Source: JAWXBG01 sp044375415 (lineage in GTDB: Bacteria > Bacteroidota > Bacteroidia > Flavobacteriales_D > Sanyastnellaceae). From it: 46,389 nucleotides of DNA. The DNA is taken from positions 1-46,389 of the forward strand of contig JBILMS010000023.1 of NCBI GenBank assembly GCA_044375415.1. Direction: 5' to 3'. A program made the translations under genes and the position numbers. Shown in pieces: positions 1-8,876 of the stretch (positions are counted from its first letter, which is position 1; each line of letters opens with the position of its first letter). A model generated the notes under the pieces. The model saw only the letters and a program-made list of their open reading frames with translations, was not told the origin of the DNA and did not search any database.

Positions 1-1638
1 CACGGGTATGCCTGTCCAACGAGAAACGACATCGGCAATTTCTTCCGGATCAACCTCTTCTTTCAGCATCTTGCTATTTGCCTGCAATTCCTGAAGTTTG
101 GTTCGGTTTTCTTCGATGCTAGTCTCTTGATCTTTGATCCGGCCATAACGAAGCTCCGCAACAAGTCCGTAATTCCCTTCTCGTTCGGCTTGATCAGCTT
201 GTAGTTTTAAATCTTCAATACTTGATTTCGCCGTTTGAATTTTCTCTACCACATCTTTCTCTGATTGCCATTTAGCCGTCAGATTATTTCGTTCTTCTGT
301 GAGTTCGGAAATCTCTTTATTGAGTTCTTCGAGTTTAGTCGTGTTGTTTTCGCGTTTGATTGCCTCTCGTTCAATTTCGAGTTGCATGATGCGGCGTTCG
401 ATTTCATCCAATTCCTGTGGTTTAGAATTGATCTCCATACGCAGTTTAGCAGCAGCTTCGTCGATGAGGTCGATCGCTTTATCCGGAAGGAAACGATCGG
501 TTATATATCGTTGCGACAATTCCACTGCGGCGATTATAGCATCGTCTTTGATCTGAACCTTGTGGTGGTTTTCATATTTTTCTTTTAAGCCACGTAAGAT
601 CGAAATGGCCGCATCTCTATCCGGTTCGTCGATCATTACTTTTTGGAATCGACGTTCAAGGGCTTTATCCTTCTCAAAATATTTTTGATATTCGTTGAGA
701 GTAGTAGCACCTATTGCTCTTAGTTCTCCACGGGCCAAAGCCGGCTTCAAGATGTTGGCGGCATCCATGGCGCCTTCGCCACCGCCGGCACCCACAAGCG
801 TGTGAATCTCATCGATGAAGAGTATAATTTCTCCATCGCTTTTTTGAACTTCGTTAACTACCGATTTTAATCGCTCTTCGAATTCTCCTTTGTATTTAGC
901 ACCGGCAATAAGGGATGCCATATCGAGAGAATATATTTGCTTTGATTTTAGATTTTCGGGCACATCACCGTTGATAATGCGATGAGCAATACCTTCTGCA
1001 ATGGCCGTTTTTCCGGTACCCGGTTCACCAATGATGATCGGATTATTTTTTGTTCTTCTCGAAAGAATTTGCATAACTCTTCGAATTTCTTCGTCGCGAC
1101 CAATAACCGGATCGAGTTTACCATCTCGGGCCAACTTGTTTAGATTTTTGGCGTATTTCTCTAATGAGTTATACGTTTCTTCTTGACTATGTGAAGTAAC
1201 TCGTTCGCCTTTGCGCAGTTCGAGAATGGCGGTTTTGAGGTCTTTCGAATTCACACCGGCATCTTTGAGCATTTGTGAAGTCTTATCCCTTCCATCGATC
1301 ATGGAAAGCAATAAGTGTTCGATGGAAACATATTCGTCCTTGAACTCTTTGAGAAGATTCATGGCGCGATTCAGCGTGTTGTTTGCTTCGGAAGAAAGTG
1401 ACATTTGGCCGCCCTGCACTTTAGGAAAACTCTCCAATTGTTTGGCGAGGACTTGTTTTAACATCGGTAAATTGACGTTAAGTTTTTTCAGAAGAAAGGG
1501 GGTAACATTTTCATCCGCTTCGAAAATACCGCTCAGTAGATGGGCATTTTCAACGGTTTGATGGCCGGCACCCAAAGCAATTTGTTGCGCTTGTTGGATG
1601 GCTTCCTGTGATTTTAGAGTGAACTTAGATAAATTCAT
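1..1638 (-). CDS. clpB: ATP-dependent chaperone ClpB, N-terminal 546 residues (3' end beyond window)
   Basis: ClpB is the cytosolic AAA+ disaggregase that works with DnaK to rescue aggregated proteins. The reverse-strand frame is open from ATG at 1638 to the window edge and covers about 546 of the usual ~860 residues. It opens with a Clp N-domain (MNLSKFTLKSQEAIQQAQQ), continues through the first AAA+ module (Walker A in the GEPGVGKT region, complement of about 1007-1040) and the Glu/Arg-rich middle coiled coil, and ends at VVSRWTGIPV, which normally precedes the second AAA+ domain. The middle domain identifies ClpB rather than ClpA or ClpC. It is divergent from aroK across a 146-bp gap; I saw no CIRCE-type heat-shock operator there. 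The second ATPase domain and the stop codon lie outside the window. Confidence 0.96.
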   Translation of the reverse strand, partial: MNLSKFTLKSQEAIQQAQQIALGAGHQTVENAHLLSGIFEADENVTPFLLKKLNVNLPMLKQVLAKQLESFPKVQGGQMSLSSEANNTLNRAMNLLKEFKDEYVSIEHLLLSMIDGRDKTSQMLKDAGVNSKDLKTAILELRKGERVTSHSQEETYNSLEKYAKNLNKLARDGKLDPVIGRDEEIRRVMQILSRRTKNNPIIIGEPGTGKTAIAEGIAHRIINGDVPENLKSKQIYSLDMASLIAGAKYKGEFEERLKSVVNEVQKSDGEIILFIDEIHTLVGAGGGEGAMDAANILKPALARGELRAIGATTLNEYQKYFEKDKALERRFQKVMIDEPDRDAAISILRGLKEKYENHHKVQIKDDAIIAAVELSQRYITDRFLPDKAIDLIDEAAAKLRMEINSKPQELDEIERRIMQLEIEREAIKRENNTTKLEELNKEISELTEERNNLTAKWQSEKDVVEKIQTAKSSIEDLKLQADQAEREGNYGLVAELRYGRIKDQETSIEENRTKLQELQANSKMLKEEVDPEEIADVVSRWTGIPV

Positions 1639-1784
1639 AGTGGGTCTTTTCTAGTTTCGAAGGGTGTGCAACGTTCTTGCCTAATGTGTTTCAACGGCAA
1701 TCTTGTCACGAATTGTATAACAATCAACACATTTCGTCAGGAAAATTGAAACTTTAGCGACATTTTTGCAGGAAAATTACGGCA

Positions 1785-2318
1785 TTGAATATATACCTGA
1801 TCGGATACATGGGCAGTGGTAAAAGCACGTTGGGACGAGAATTAGGTCTCTTTATGCAAATGCCTTTTTCGGACCTCGATGATTGTATCGAATGGCGAGA
1901 GAATTTACCTATTGCCGAAATTTTTAGTCAAAAAGGTGAAGACTATTTTCGACTCCGCGAATCTGAAATACTGAAGGAATTTAATTCAACTTCATCGGTG
2001 AGTATTATAGCAACAGGAGGAGGTACGCCTTTGTTTGGAGATAATATGGATCACATGCTTCAATGTGGATTGGTGGTGTATTTAGAAGCCGATGTTCCGG
2101 AGTTGATCGAGGGCATTCGTGAATCCGGAAAGGATCGCCCGATGCTCCAAGGGAAAACGGGAGATGAACTTTTTCGATTCATCGAACAACATCTTCACCA
2201 AAGAATAGGTACGTACCAGAGAGCCCACCTATTGCTCAACGTTAGAGAAAACAATGTTCCCGAAAACTGTAGAATAATAGCTGAAGCCTATTCTACCAGG
2301 AAACGCGCCGGCTTATAG
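1785..2318 (+). CDS. aroK: shikimate kinase
   Basis: Cytosolic enzyme that phosphorylates shikimate to shikimate 3-phosphate with ATP, the fifth step of chorismate and aromatic amino acid synthesis. The 177-residue length is normal. It shows the P-loop GYMGSGKST at residues ~7-15, the shikimate-binding FSDLDD motif at ~29-34, the GGGTP loop at ~77-81 and the lid Arg in DRPML at ~117. The start codon is TTG at 1785: the first beta strand (NIYLIG) follows at once and no in-frame ATG lies upstream, so a rare start is required. The 3' end overlaps the converging FG-GAP gene by about 30 bases. Its other neighbour, clpB, is transcribed away from it. Confidence 0.95.
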   Translation: MNIYLIGYMGSGKSTLGRELGLFMQMPFSDLDDCIEWRENLPIAEIFSQKGEDYFRLRESEILKEFNSTSSVSIIATGGGTPLFGDNMDHMLQCGLVVYLEADVPELIEGIRESGKDRPMLQGKTGDELFRFIEQHLHQRIGTYQRAHLLLNVRENNVPENCRIIAEAYSTRKRAGL

Positions 2319-4507
2319 ATATCGCTGTCCAATCGAATAAAGTATGCACCCGCGGGTAGTTTTGATATGTTAAGTTCCAAACGTGAACCATTCAGATATC
2401 CTTGCATTACGATTCTTCCGCTGATATCGATTACAGACCAGGTTGTATTCACAGGACCTCCCGTTTCCACCACCAACGTGTTTTTTGCAGGAATCGGATA
2501 GACGCGCATTTCGGGCAGTATCAATTCATTCAGATCTACCAATGATGTATCACTTGAATAAAAACTAACTCCTCCGCCCACTTGACCGAGGAACATATCT
2601 AGTTCTCCATCGCTATTAAAATCCGTCAGGTAAATCGCACTATGATCACCTTCGTTGATATTCATAAACGAAGAATTTAATAGTGTAAAATCCGAGATTT
2701 CATTTCCTTCGATTTCGTTGTAGTGATTGATAACACCGGTTTCTGTGCCAATTAAAAGTTCGAGTTGATCATTTTCATTTTTAAAAAAGAATGGAATGCT
2801 ATATCCGTTTATACCTAAATAATTGGATGCTACCACATTTCCCATAGTATCTTCAACTAACTCAAACGACCAGTTGGTGAGGCTTCCATTGTTGATATAG
2901 TAATTGATGTTTCCATTTTTTTCACCCACTACTAAATCCAAAATACCATCTCCTGATATATCAACGAGTTGGGGAGCTGCATCTTGACCAACATCTATTC
3001 CTATTCCGAGTCCATCTGTCATGGGGCTTTGTTCCAACTCAAAATCTACCGGAGCACCTGTACCTGCTTGATTGCGGAAGAAGTGTAAAAAACCGGTTTG
3101 TTCTCCTAATACCATATCTACATCTCCATCATTATCCAAGTCTCCAAAAGCAGGGTAGGGAACAGTCCATTCGAGGGAGGGGATGTCGAGAAAATTATCG
3201 TCGCTTAGTTCCAAAGCAGGATTGACATCTGTTCCGATGTTGGTGTATAAACGGAAATGAGAGGTGAAGGCACTTTCATCAACGAAATAGGAGCGATTAC
3301 TAATCAGCAAATCGAGTAATCCATCGCCATTTGCATCGAGAACGGTTGGATATGTGCCTGTCCCCATATCGATCATAGTTTCCTGAAGGAAAGCTGTTTT
3401 CAGAAATTCAAAATCGGGGAGATCGTTGAGACCATTGTTTTTATAGAGCCATAAACTTTGTCGGTCTTCGGCTTCCGAAGGAGCATTTGGACTTACCATT
3501 AAATCGCTTAATCCGTCTCCATCCACATCTTCATAAAATGCTCCGGGGAAAAGATTCATAACGGCTTGAGCAGTATTTGTAAAAGTTGCCGGGAAATCAT
3601 TGTGTTCGATAAAAGCACTATCGAGTTCATTTACCGACGTGGTCATTTGTATTGAGGTGAGGTAGTCTTCGGTAACATCTCCGATGATGAGATCTTTAAT
3701 ACCATTTTGATCGAGGTCGATGCTCAATAAAGTTCCTCCGGTATGTCGCTGCGGAGTGTCATATCCACGATAAGGATCAATCACATTAAAATCGCATTCT
3801 ACTAATGCGCCAATTTCTATGTCAGCACTTTCAGCACTTTCGTTGAGCATACCATAACATCTATTTCCACAATCAAAAATGAGGGAGTCGCAGTTACCAA
3901 TATCTGCACCGAGACTTCGATAGAAATACAAAGTGGTACTGAGTTCTGTCCAAGTAATGATGTCCAAATCGCCATCTCCTTCATAATCTACAAAGGACGG
4001 AAGATCCGGTCCAATGGTGTACAAAGGGGCTGTGAATGGGGTGCCGCTGAGGTTGTAAGAACTGTTGGCAAGGTTAGTGCGCAGTGTGAATTCGATGTTG
4101 TTGCCTGTTGAAGTATTTTCGTATACCCTGGTTCCACTTGTGTTATTCGTGAAAATATCTTTTTTACCATCGCAATTAAAGTCCCGCAGAAAACACCAAT
4201 TTTTAAGGGTATTTGGAAAAAAGGCATTGTATTCGAAGTGATGATCGAATAAAAGATCACCCGGTTCTTCGCCCGTATTGAGGAAAACCATTTTTCTTCT
4301 GGATACACGATCGAATAAAAAGATATCTTGTTTGCTATCGTAATTAAAATCCATGGTTGAAACTTGAACAGAATTAAAACCTCCGGCCCACGCGTTCGAT
4401 AAGGGAATTCCATCATGGACAACAGGTATTTCTTCGCTACGGGTCAGGTTCATCTGAGCCGATAAAAAAGAAGGAAGAAGTAGAAAGGCGAACAATAATT
4501 TATTCAT
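2288..4507 (-). CDS. secreted FG-GAP/VCBS repeat protein with C-terminal T9SS sorting domain
   Basis: Exported 739-residue protein, probably delivered to the cell surface by the type IX secretion system. A signal peptide (MNKLLFAFLLLPSFLSAQ) is followed by many FG-GAP/VCBS-type repeats carrying Asp-rich calcium loops such as DFNYDSKQD, DVDGDGLSD, DLDNDGDVD and DFNSDGELD, which predict a beta-propeller. The last ~75 residues (from about VYPIPAKNTLVVE through LPAGAYFIRL to KPARFLVE) are a type A sorting domain, normally cleaved after outer-membrane passage. These repeats often mediate adhesion or ligand binding, but nothing here indicates a substrate and no catalytic domain is visible. The gene stands alone and converges on aroK with overlapping 3' ends. 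Confidence 0.9.
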   Translation of the reverse strand: MNKLLFAFLLLPSFLSAQMNLTRSEEIPVVHDGIPLSNAWAGGFNSVQVSTMDFNYDSKQDIFLFDRVSRRKMVFLNTGEEPGDLLFDHHFEYNAFFPNTLKNWCFLRDFNCDGKKDIFTNNTSGTRVYENTSTGNNIEFTLRTNLANSSYNLSGTPFTAPLYTIGPDLPSFVDYEGDGDLDIITWTELSTTLYFYRSLGADIGNCDSLIFDCGNRCYGMLNESAESADIEIGALVECDFNVIDPYRGYDTPQRHTGGTLLSIDLDQNGIKDLIIGDVTEDYLTSIQMTTSVNELDSAFIEHNDFPATFTNTAQAVMNLFPGAFYEDVDGDGLSDLMVSPNAPSEAEDRQSLWLYKNNGLNDLPDFEFLKTAFLQETMIDMGTGTYPTVLDANGDGLLDLLISNRSYFVDESAFTSHFRLYTNIGTDVNPALELSDDNFLDIPSLEWTVPYPAFGDLDNDGDVDMVLGEQTGFLHFFRNQAGTGAPVDFELEQSPMTDGLGIGIDVGQDAAPQLVDISGDGILDLVVGEKNGNINYYINNGSLTNWSFELVEDTMGNVVASNYLGINGYSIPFFFKNENDQLELLIGTETGVINHYNEIEGNEISDFTLLNSSFMNINEGDHSAIYLTDFNSDGELDMFLGQVGGGVSFYSSDTSLVDLNELILPEMRVYPIPAKNTLVVETGGPVNTTWSVIDISGRIVMQGYLNGSRLELNISKLPAGAYFIRLDSDIYKPARFLVE

Positions 4508-4598
4508 GTTTACATTTTAGAAGGGTATTTGCAAAAGAGATTACAGTCTTAACGGACTTGTCCCCACATTTGCAACCATTTTCCAAATATCGATAGAA

Positions 4599-5120
4599 AT
4601 GAATCAACAAAATACAATACTGATATCTGTTATCTTGGTTCTGGCAACCGGTGCATGGCTAATTGTATGGGCCACTAATAAACGTCAGAAAATAAAAGTA
4701 GTAGAATGGCAGTGGATGCTGAAGTTGGACAACAACAAGGCGATTTCGACCTTAAGGGTTACAGCTTGCGAACGTTTGATCATTATGTTGGAACGAATCC
4801 ATCCGGATAGTTTGGTTTTACGTCAGAATATTGCCACGAGCAGTGCCGCGATGTTGCAATTGGAATTAATCAAGAGCATTCGAGAGGAATTCGAACATAA
4901 TGTTTCATTGCAATTGTATATCAGCGATAACGGGTGGCAGCACGTCAAGTTTGCCAAAGATGAAATGTTAGAACTGATAAAAATAGCCTACACCAAAGTT
5001 CGTCCGGAGAGCACCGGAATGGATTTGAGTCGCGAAATTTTTAAACTTAGCGCATCTCTCCAAACGGATCCTGTAAAACAAGCGATCCACGTGGTAAAAA
5101 GAGAAATTTCGAATGTTTAG
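4599..5120 (+). CDS. membrane-anchored protein of unknown function
   Basis: A 173-residue protein I cannot assign to a function. An N-terminal transmembrane helix at residues ~7-26 (ILISVILVLATGAWLIVWAT) is followed by a basic stretch and a ~140-residue soluble domain that looks mainly helical and would face the cytoplasm. The ERLIIMLERIHPDSLVLR and IKSIREEFEHNVSLQLYIS segments recall a small family found near-universally in Bacteroidota, but that is from memory. The start is ATG at 4599. The gene is divergent from the FG-GAP gene, and its stop lies one base from the converging fasciclin gene. CACATTTG at 4565-4572 is a near match to the Bacteroidota -7 box, but no convincing -33 box precedes it. 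Confidence 0.8.
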   Translation: MNQQNTILISVILVLATGAWLIVWATNKRQKIKVVEWQWMLKLDNNKAISTLRVTACERLIIMLERIHPDSLVLRQNIATSSAAMLQLELIKSIREEFEHNVSLQLYISDNGWQHVKFAKDEMLELIKIAYTKVRPESTGMDLSREIFKLSASLQTDPVKQAIHVVKREISNV

Positions 5121-5121
5121 A

Positions 5122-5730
5122 TTACTTTTTATTTGGAGCTTTCCCAAACGCAGGCTTTACAACAAGTCCATTCATTGCCACTAATTTCCCGATTGAGCAG
5201 GTAACTTCATAGGTCCCGAAGGAAGTGCCATTGATAGTTCGGGTGCCGGCATCCACCATATATAATTGATCTAAAATCGAAGAAACTTGGGTGATTAAGT
5301 CAAGTTTTTCGATGCTGAAAGGAGGTTTTACAATGTGGGCCGCAATAAAATTGTTGAGGTATTCTTTATTCCCCGGATCTTTTAAAGCAACCATAGTACC
5401 TTGATCTACTTTTTGCATGGCTTCATTAGATGGACAAAGCAGCACGAGGTCTTCGTTGTGAAGTCGTTTGGCATAATCTGACGCGGCTATGAGTGATCCA
5501 AAAATGTTGAACTCTGCATTTGTTTGAGCGAATTTGAAAGGGCTAGTTTTATTATCTACCTCAACAATTTTGGGATTTTGTTTCGCCCGTTCTTGCCACT
5601 CTTCGGCGGAAAGTCTAGTTTTTACGGTGTCGGCTTGGGGCGCAATAGGGGCTGTGTTTGCAGGTGTTTCACCGTTATTGCATGCGCTAACCAAAATGGC
5701 CATCGAAGCTATAAAAAGAATTTTTTTCAT
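5122..5730 (-). CDS. fasciclin (FAS1) domain lipoprotein
   Basis: A 202-residue lipoprotein with a lipobox ending at Cys17 (AILVSAC) after a short hydrophobic signal, so it should be lipid-anchored in the envelope. After a Thr/Pro-rich linker, one FAS1 domain spans residues ~65-200: the first conserved block is FNIFGSLIAASDYAKRL, the middle motif is LLCPSNEAM, the YLNNFIAAHIV helix follows, and the NGTSFGTYEVTC and MNGLVVKP strands close it. FAS1 domains usually mediate adhesion or protein contacts, and no enzymatic role is implied. The gene converges on the membrane-anchored gene at 4599-5120 with one base between the stops. Confidence 0.9.
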   Translation of the reverse strand: MKKILFIASMAILVSACNNGETPANTAPIAPQADTVKTRLSAEEWQERAKQNPKIVEVDNKTSPFKFAQTNAEFNIFGSLIAASDYAKRLHNEDLVLLCPSNEAMQKVDQGTMVALKDPGNKEYLNNFIAAHIVKPPFSIEKLDLITQVSSILDQLYMVDAGTRTINGTSFGTYEVTCSIGKLVAMNGLVVKPAFGKAPNKK

Positions 5731-5906
5731 GGTTTTGAACTGTAGTCGGCGAATGTAAGCAAAAGCCGCGGTTTCGTTTTATACACGCGAGTGCTTAATA
5801 ATATGTTGAAAATAGATAGAACAGATATTAGTTAAAGTAATGAAAATTAGATAGATAGTTTAAGAGGCTGATTTAAATCAAGTTTCGTCGGCATCTGTTC
5901 TTGAAG

Positions 5907-5914
5907 TAACTTCG
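5907..5914 (+). promoter_or_regulatory. possible -7 promoter box of pckA
   Basis: TAACTTCG matches the Bacteroidota -7 consensus TAnnTTTG at seven of eight positions. A weak -33-like TTTCG lies about 20 bases upstream (5883-5887). Transcription would begin near 5920, a few bases before the TTG at 5927 and about 40 bases before the ATG at 5960. Confidence 0.3.
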
Positions 5915-5959
5915 CACCCTTGTTTTTTGAAATTTTCAGTTGAACCAATTCAAAATTTA

Positions 5960-7573
5960 ATGAACCATTTTGGAAAGAAACCTGAAGGAGCCAGTTTAGA
6001 TTATTTGGGCTTAAATAACGTAGCCTCCGCTTACTGGAATTTACCTCCTGCAGAACTGGTAGAAGAGACCATTACGCTCGGTCAGGGAATGCTCACCAAT
6101 ACAGGAGCGCTAGCCGTAGATACCGGAGAATTTACCGGACGTTCACCAAAGGATAAATTCATTGTGCAGGACGACAAAACCCGCGACAGTGTTTGGTGGA
6201 GCAATTTTAATATCCCCTTTGATGAGAAGAAATTTGATCAACTTCAGCAACGTATTTCTGCTTATCTGACAGGTAGAGAAGTATATGTGCGTGATTTGTA
6301 TGCCTGTGCTGATCCTCGCTACCGGACTAACGTTCGTGTAGTTACTGAATATCCTTGGAGCAACATGTTTGCTTATAATATGTTTATTCGTCCAACGGCT
6401 GAAGAACTCGAAAAAATCACACCGGAATGGAATGTGATTTGTGCTCCGGGATTTATGGCTATTCCGGATATTGATGGAACTCGTCAGCACAATTTTGCGA
6501 TCATCAATTTCACTAAAAAAATTGCCATTATTGGCGGAACCGGATACACCGGAGAGATCAAAAAGGGAATATTTACGGTATTAAATTACGTGTTGCCACA
6601 CGAGAAAAATGTGCTTTCTATGCACTGTTCGGCTAACGTGGGTGCAGACGGAGATACCGCTGTTTTCTTTGGTCTTTCGGGTACCGGTAAAACAACGTTG
6701 AGCAGCGATCCGAATCGTCGTTTAATTGGTGATGATGAGCACGGATGGGCAAATGATTCCGTTTTCAATTTTGAAGGTGGGTGTTATGCGAAGACGATTG
6801 ACCTGACGCGTGAAACGGAACCTCAGATCTACGATGCAATTAAATTTGGAGCGATCCTAGAAAATATCGGTCTCGAAGATGATGGAGTTACTCCTGATTA
6901 TTCGGACAAAACGAAAACGGAAAATACCCGTGTGAGTTATCCGATCGACCACATCGACAATATCATGGTCCCGAGTGTAGGAGGTATTCCAAAAAATATT
7001 TTCTTCCTCACCTGTGATGCTTTTGGTGTTTTACCTCCAATTAGCAGATTGACAAAGGGCCAGGCGATGTATCAATTCATCAGCGGTTATACGGCGAAAG
7101 TCGCTGGAACAGAAGCGGGAATTACTGAGCCGACTACTACTTTTTCGGCATGTTTTGGTGCACCATTTCTCCCACTTCATCCAACGAAATACGCTGAGAT
7201 GATGGGACATAAAATTGACGAAAGCGGTGCAAAAGTTTGGATGATTAATACCGGATGGAGCGGTGGATCATATGGTGAAGGTGAGCGTATAAAATTGCGT
7301 TTTACCAGAGCAATGATTACAGCCGCTTTAGAAGGCAAACTTGATAATGTGGAATATGTAACCCACGAAGTATTTGGTTTGGCAATGCCGGCTACTTGTC
7401 CGGATGTACCCTCTGAAATCCTCAATCCACGCAGCACGTGGAAGGAAACTTCGAAATACGATCAGAAGGCAAATGAACTTGCAGAGAAGTTTGTAAGCAA
7501 CTTTGAGAAGTTTAAGGAGTTTGCTAATGAAGAGATCATGAATGCTTCGCCGAAAGTTTCGGCGAAGGTGTAA
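5960..7573 (+). CDS. pckA: phosphoenolpyruvate carboxykinase (ATP)
   Basis: Gluconeogenic cytosolic enzyme that converts oxaloacetate and ATP to phosphoenolpyruvate, CO2 and ADP. Visible signatures, in order: DTGEFTGRSPKDKFIV near the N terminus (oxaloacetate-binding Arg), the metal-binding segment around LSMHCSANVG, the P-loop GLSGTGKTTLSSDPNR, the following GDDEHGW metal site, and the C-terminal EPTTTFSACFGAPFLPLHP and NTGWSGGSYG blocks. All expected motifs are intact. I place the start at ATG 5960 (537 residues, the usual size); an in-frame TTG at 5927 would add 11 residues and cannot be excluded. A strong terminator follows the stop, so this is a single-gene unit. Confidence 0.96.
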   Translation: MNHFGKKPEGASLDYLGLNNVASAYWNLPPAELVEETITLGQGMLTNTGALAVDTGEFTGRSPKDKFIVQDDKTRDSVWWSNFNIPFDEKKFDQLQQRISAYLTGREVYVRDLYACADPRYRTNVRVVTEYPWSNMFAYNMFIRPTAEELEKITPEWNVICAPGFMAIPDIDGTRQHNFAIINFTKKIAIIGGTGYTGEIKKGIFTVLNYVLPHEKNVLSMHCSANVGADGDTAVFFGLSGTGKTTLSSDPNRRLIGDDEHGWANDSVFNFEGGCYAKTIDLTRETEPQIYDAIKFGAILENIGLEDDGVTPDYSDKTKTENTRVSYPIDHIDNIMVPSVGGIPKNIFFLTCDAFGVLPPISRLTKGQAMYQFISGYTAKVAGTEAGITEPTTTFSACFGAPFLPLHPTKYAEMMGHKIDESGAKVWMINTGWSGGSYGEGERIKLRFTRAMITAALEGKLDNVEYVTHEVFGLAMPATCPDVPSEILNPRSTWKETSKYDQKANELAEKFVSNFEKFKEFANEEIMNASPKVSAKV

Positions 7574-7604
7574 GGGAAGATAAAAATTAAATGCGTATAA
7601 AAAA

Positions 7605-7632
7605 AGACCGCCTTAAAAGGCGGTTTTTTTTT
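7605..7632 (+). terminator. intrinsic terminator of pckA
   Basis: ACCGCCTT at 7607-7614 pairs with AAGGCGGT at 7617-7624, followed by an uninterrupted T run (7624-7632). It lies 34 bases past the pckA stop. Confidence 0.9.
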
Positions 7633-7682
7633 GGACAAAATTTTTATGATTGTGCCCTTCGAGGCGCTCACTTCGTGAGTTT

Positions 7683-7931
7683 GCTGCCAATGAAATGTTG
7701 CGGATTTGGATGGAAAATAAGAAGTATATTTTTTGCTGTTCAGGACTATCATTGTACTTCGAGGGCCTCACCCCTAACCCCTCTCCAGAGGAGAGGGGGA
7801 CCCATTCTGCTTCTTGAAATGTTAGCGTTTATTAAAGCCGCGCCCATTTGAAAACAAATGATTTCATTTAACGTAATCGTTCCCCTCTCCTCTGGAGAGG
7901 GCCTAGGGGTGAGGCTTTCCGACGGTTTTGT
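7683..7931 (+). repeat. composite repeat unit, copy 1
   Basis: Starts at GCTGCCAATG and ends at GACGGTTTTGT. It contains a pair of GC-rich modules facing each other (about 7767-7802 and 7880-7915; core CCTCTCCAGAGGAGAGG, itself palindromic), separated by ~75 bases that include GAAATGTTAGCGTTT and GAAAACAAATGATTTCA. Copy 2 at 8426-8672 is the reverse complement with many substitutions. The facing GC-rich modules act like terminal inverted repeats of a MITE-like unit. Confidence 0.8.
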
Positions 7932-8040
7932 ATGTGCTCACGGTTAGCCCTTCGAGGCGCTCACTAACATAAAAAGAGCACTCCGCCCTTCGACGCACTC
8001 ACTTCGTGAGTTTGCTCAGGGTGACGTGCGCGTTTTGTGT

Positions 8041-8086
8041 GGTGGGGGTGAATTGGGGCCGCGCAGCGCCCCCATTTCACCCCCAC
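8041..8086. repeat. GC-rich imperfect palindrome
   Basis: GTGGGGGTGAA at 8042-8052 faces TTTCACCCCCAC at 8075-8086, with a second GGGGC/GCCCC pairing inside. A strong RNA or cruciform hairpin is possible on either strand. It directly follows the GTGACGTGCGCGTTTTGTGT module. Confidence 0.7.
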
Positions 8087-8109
8087 TTTTATTCCCGCCA
8101 AGCCGTCAT

Positions 8110-8142
8110 CCTGCGCAAAGCGCTGCATGCGCTTTGCGCAGG
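8110..8142. repeat. perfect 14-bp palindromic hairpin
   Basis: CCTGCGCAAAGCGC (8110-8123) and GCGCTTTGCGCAGG (8129-8142) are exact reverse complements around a 5-base loop, TGCAT. The right arm runs into GCGCAGGACCTATTCGG, which recurs exactly 46 bases later at 8182-8198. Confidence 0.85.
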
Positions 8143-8350
8143 ACCTATTCGGAGAAAGCTCGTTTCAAGACCTCCATCGATGCGCAGGACCTATTCGGTG
8201 AGCGGTCTTTACACTTTGTATGAAACGTATTTTGTGTACCCTGTTTCTGTTTCTCCGAACTCCGAACTGTTATTGCCCTTCGATTCATCGACCCTCGTGC
8301 CTCGTGCCTCGTGTCGATTCACTCGGGGTGACGTTCGCGTTTTGCGTGGG

Positions 8351-8411
8351 GGGGAGAGTTGGGGTGGGGGGGCGGCGCCGGGTGCCCCCCCCCCCCGACC
8401 CCAACTCTCCC
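8351..8411. repeat. 60-base GC-rich hairpin with a 12-C tract
   Basis: GGGAGAGTTGGGGT (8352-8365) pairs perfectly with ACCCCAACTCTCCC (8398-8411). The stem extends through seven G (8366-8372) against twelve C (8385-8396) around a GCGGCGCC-type loop. It follows a copy of the GTGACGTTCGCGTTTTGCGT module, as the weaker palindrome at 8041 follows the first copy. Confidence 0.8.
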
Positions 8412-8425
8412 ATTCTCTTCGCGTC

Positions 8426-8672
8426 ACAAAACCGTCGGAAGGCCTCACCCCTAACCCCTCTCCAGAGGAGAGGGGGACGTTCTCGTTGAGTGAAATCATT
8501 TGTTTTCATAAGGTCGCAGCATACAAAAACGCGAACATTTCAGTTATTAGGATGGGTCCCCTCTCCTCTGGAGAGGGCGGAGAGTGAGGCCCTCGGAGAA
8601 GAATGGTCTCCAAAATTGAGAAAATCTTGAAGGCTCATTTTCAATCTAAATCCACAAATTGTCATTGGCAGC
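8426..8672 (-). repeat. composite repeat unit, copy 2 (inverted)
   Basis: Reverse complement of the unit at 7683-7931. Its outer edge is CATTGGCAGC at 8663-8672 and its inner edge is ACAAAACCGTC at 8426-8436. The two GC-rich modules lie at about 8442-8478 and 8555-8589. Homology to copy 1 runs through the AT-rich spacer as well, so the whole unit is shared, not only the palindromes. Beyond the outer edge, GGGCTGAC-type sequence near 8708 mirrors the GCCCTTCGA pieces. Confidence 0.8.
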
Positions 8673-8843
8673 GACATATCCCGAGGCACGAGGGATATGG
8701 AGTCGAAGGGCTGACCATATGCGAATCGAAACGGACTACTTGTACCTGCTTTTGTTACCCTGAAACAAGAACTGATGTTCCCTGAGGTTTTACATACTCT
8801 CATAGTAGTATGTCTAAGTCGAAAAACAACACGATTTGAACAA

Positions 8844-8876
8844 AAGAAGCTGCCCTTTTGAGACAGCTCCTTTTTT
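8844..8876. terminator. bidirectional intrinsic terminator
   Basis: AAGAAGCTG (8844-8852) pairs with CAGCTCCTT (8864-8872) with one G-T wobble. Six T follow on the plus strand and TTTTG on the minus strand. It lies just past the stop of the minus-strand AsmA gene and would also stop plus-strand read-through from the repeat block. Confidence 0.7.

Noticed and set aside
1639..1784. Search for a CIRCE heat-shock operator before clpB
   Set aside because: No TTAGCACTC-type inverted repeat is present.
8180..8450. CRISPR array among the repeats
   Set aside because: Repeats are few, of unequal spacing and often inverted; no cas genes are present.
8006..8587. Long plus-strand frame of 193 codons and overlapping frames on both strands in the repeat block
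   Set aside because: Composition follows the GC-rich repeats and palindromes; frames overlap on all strands and show no protein features.
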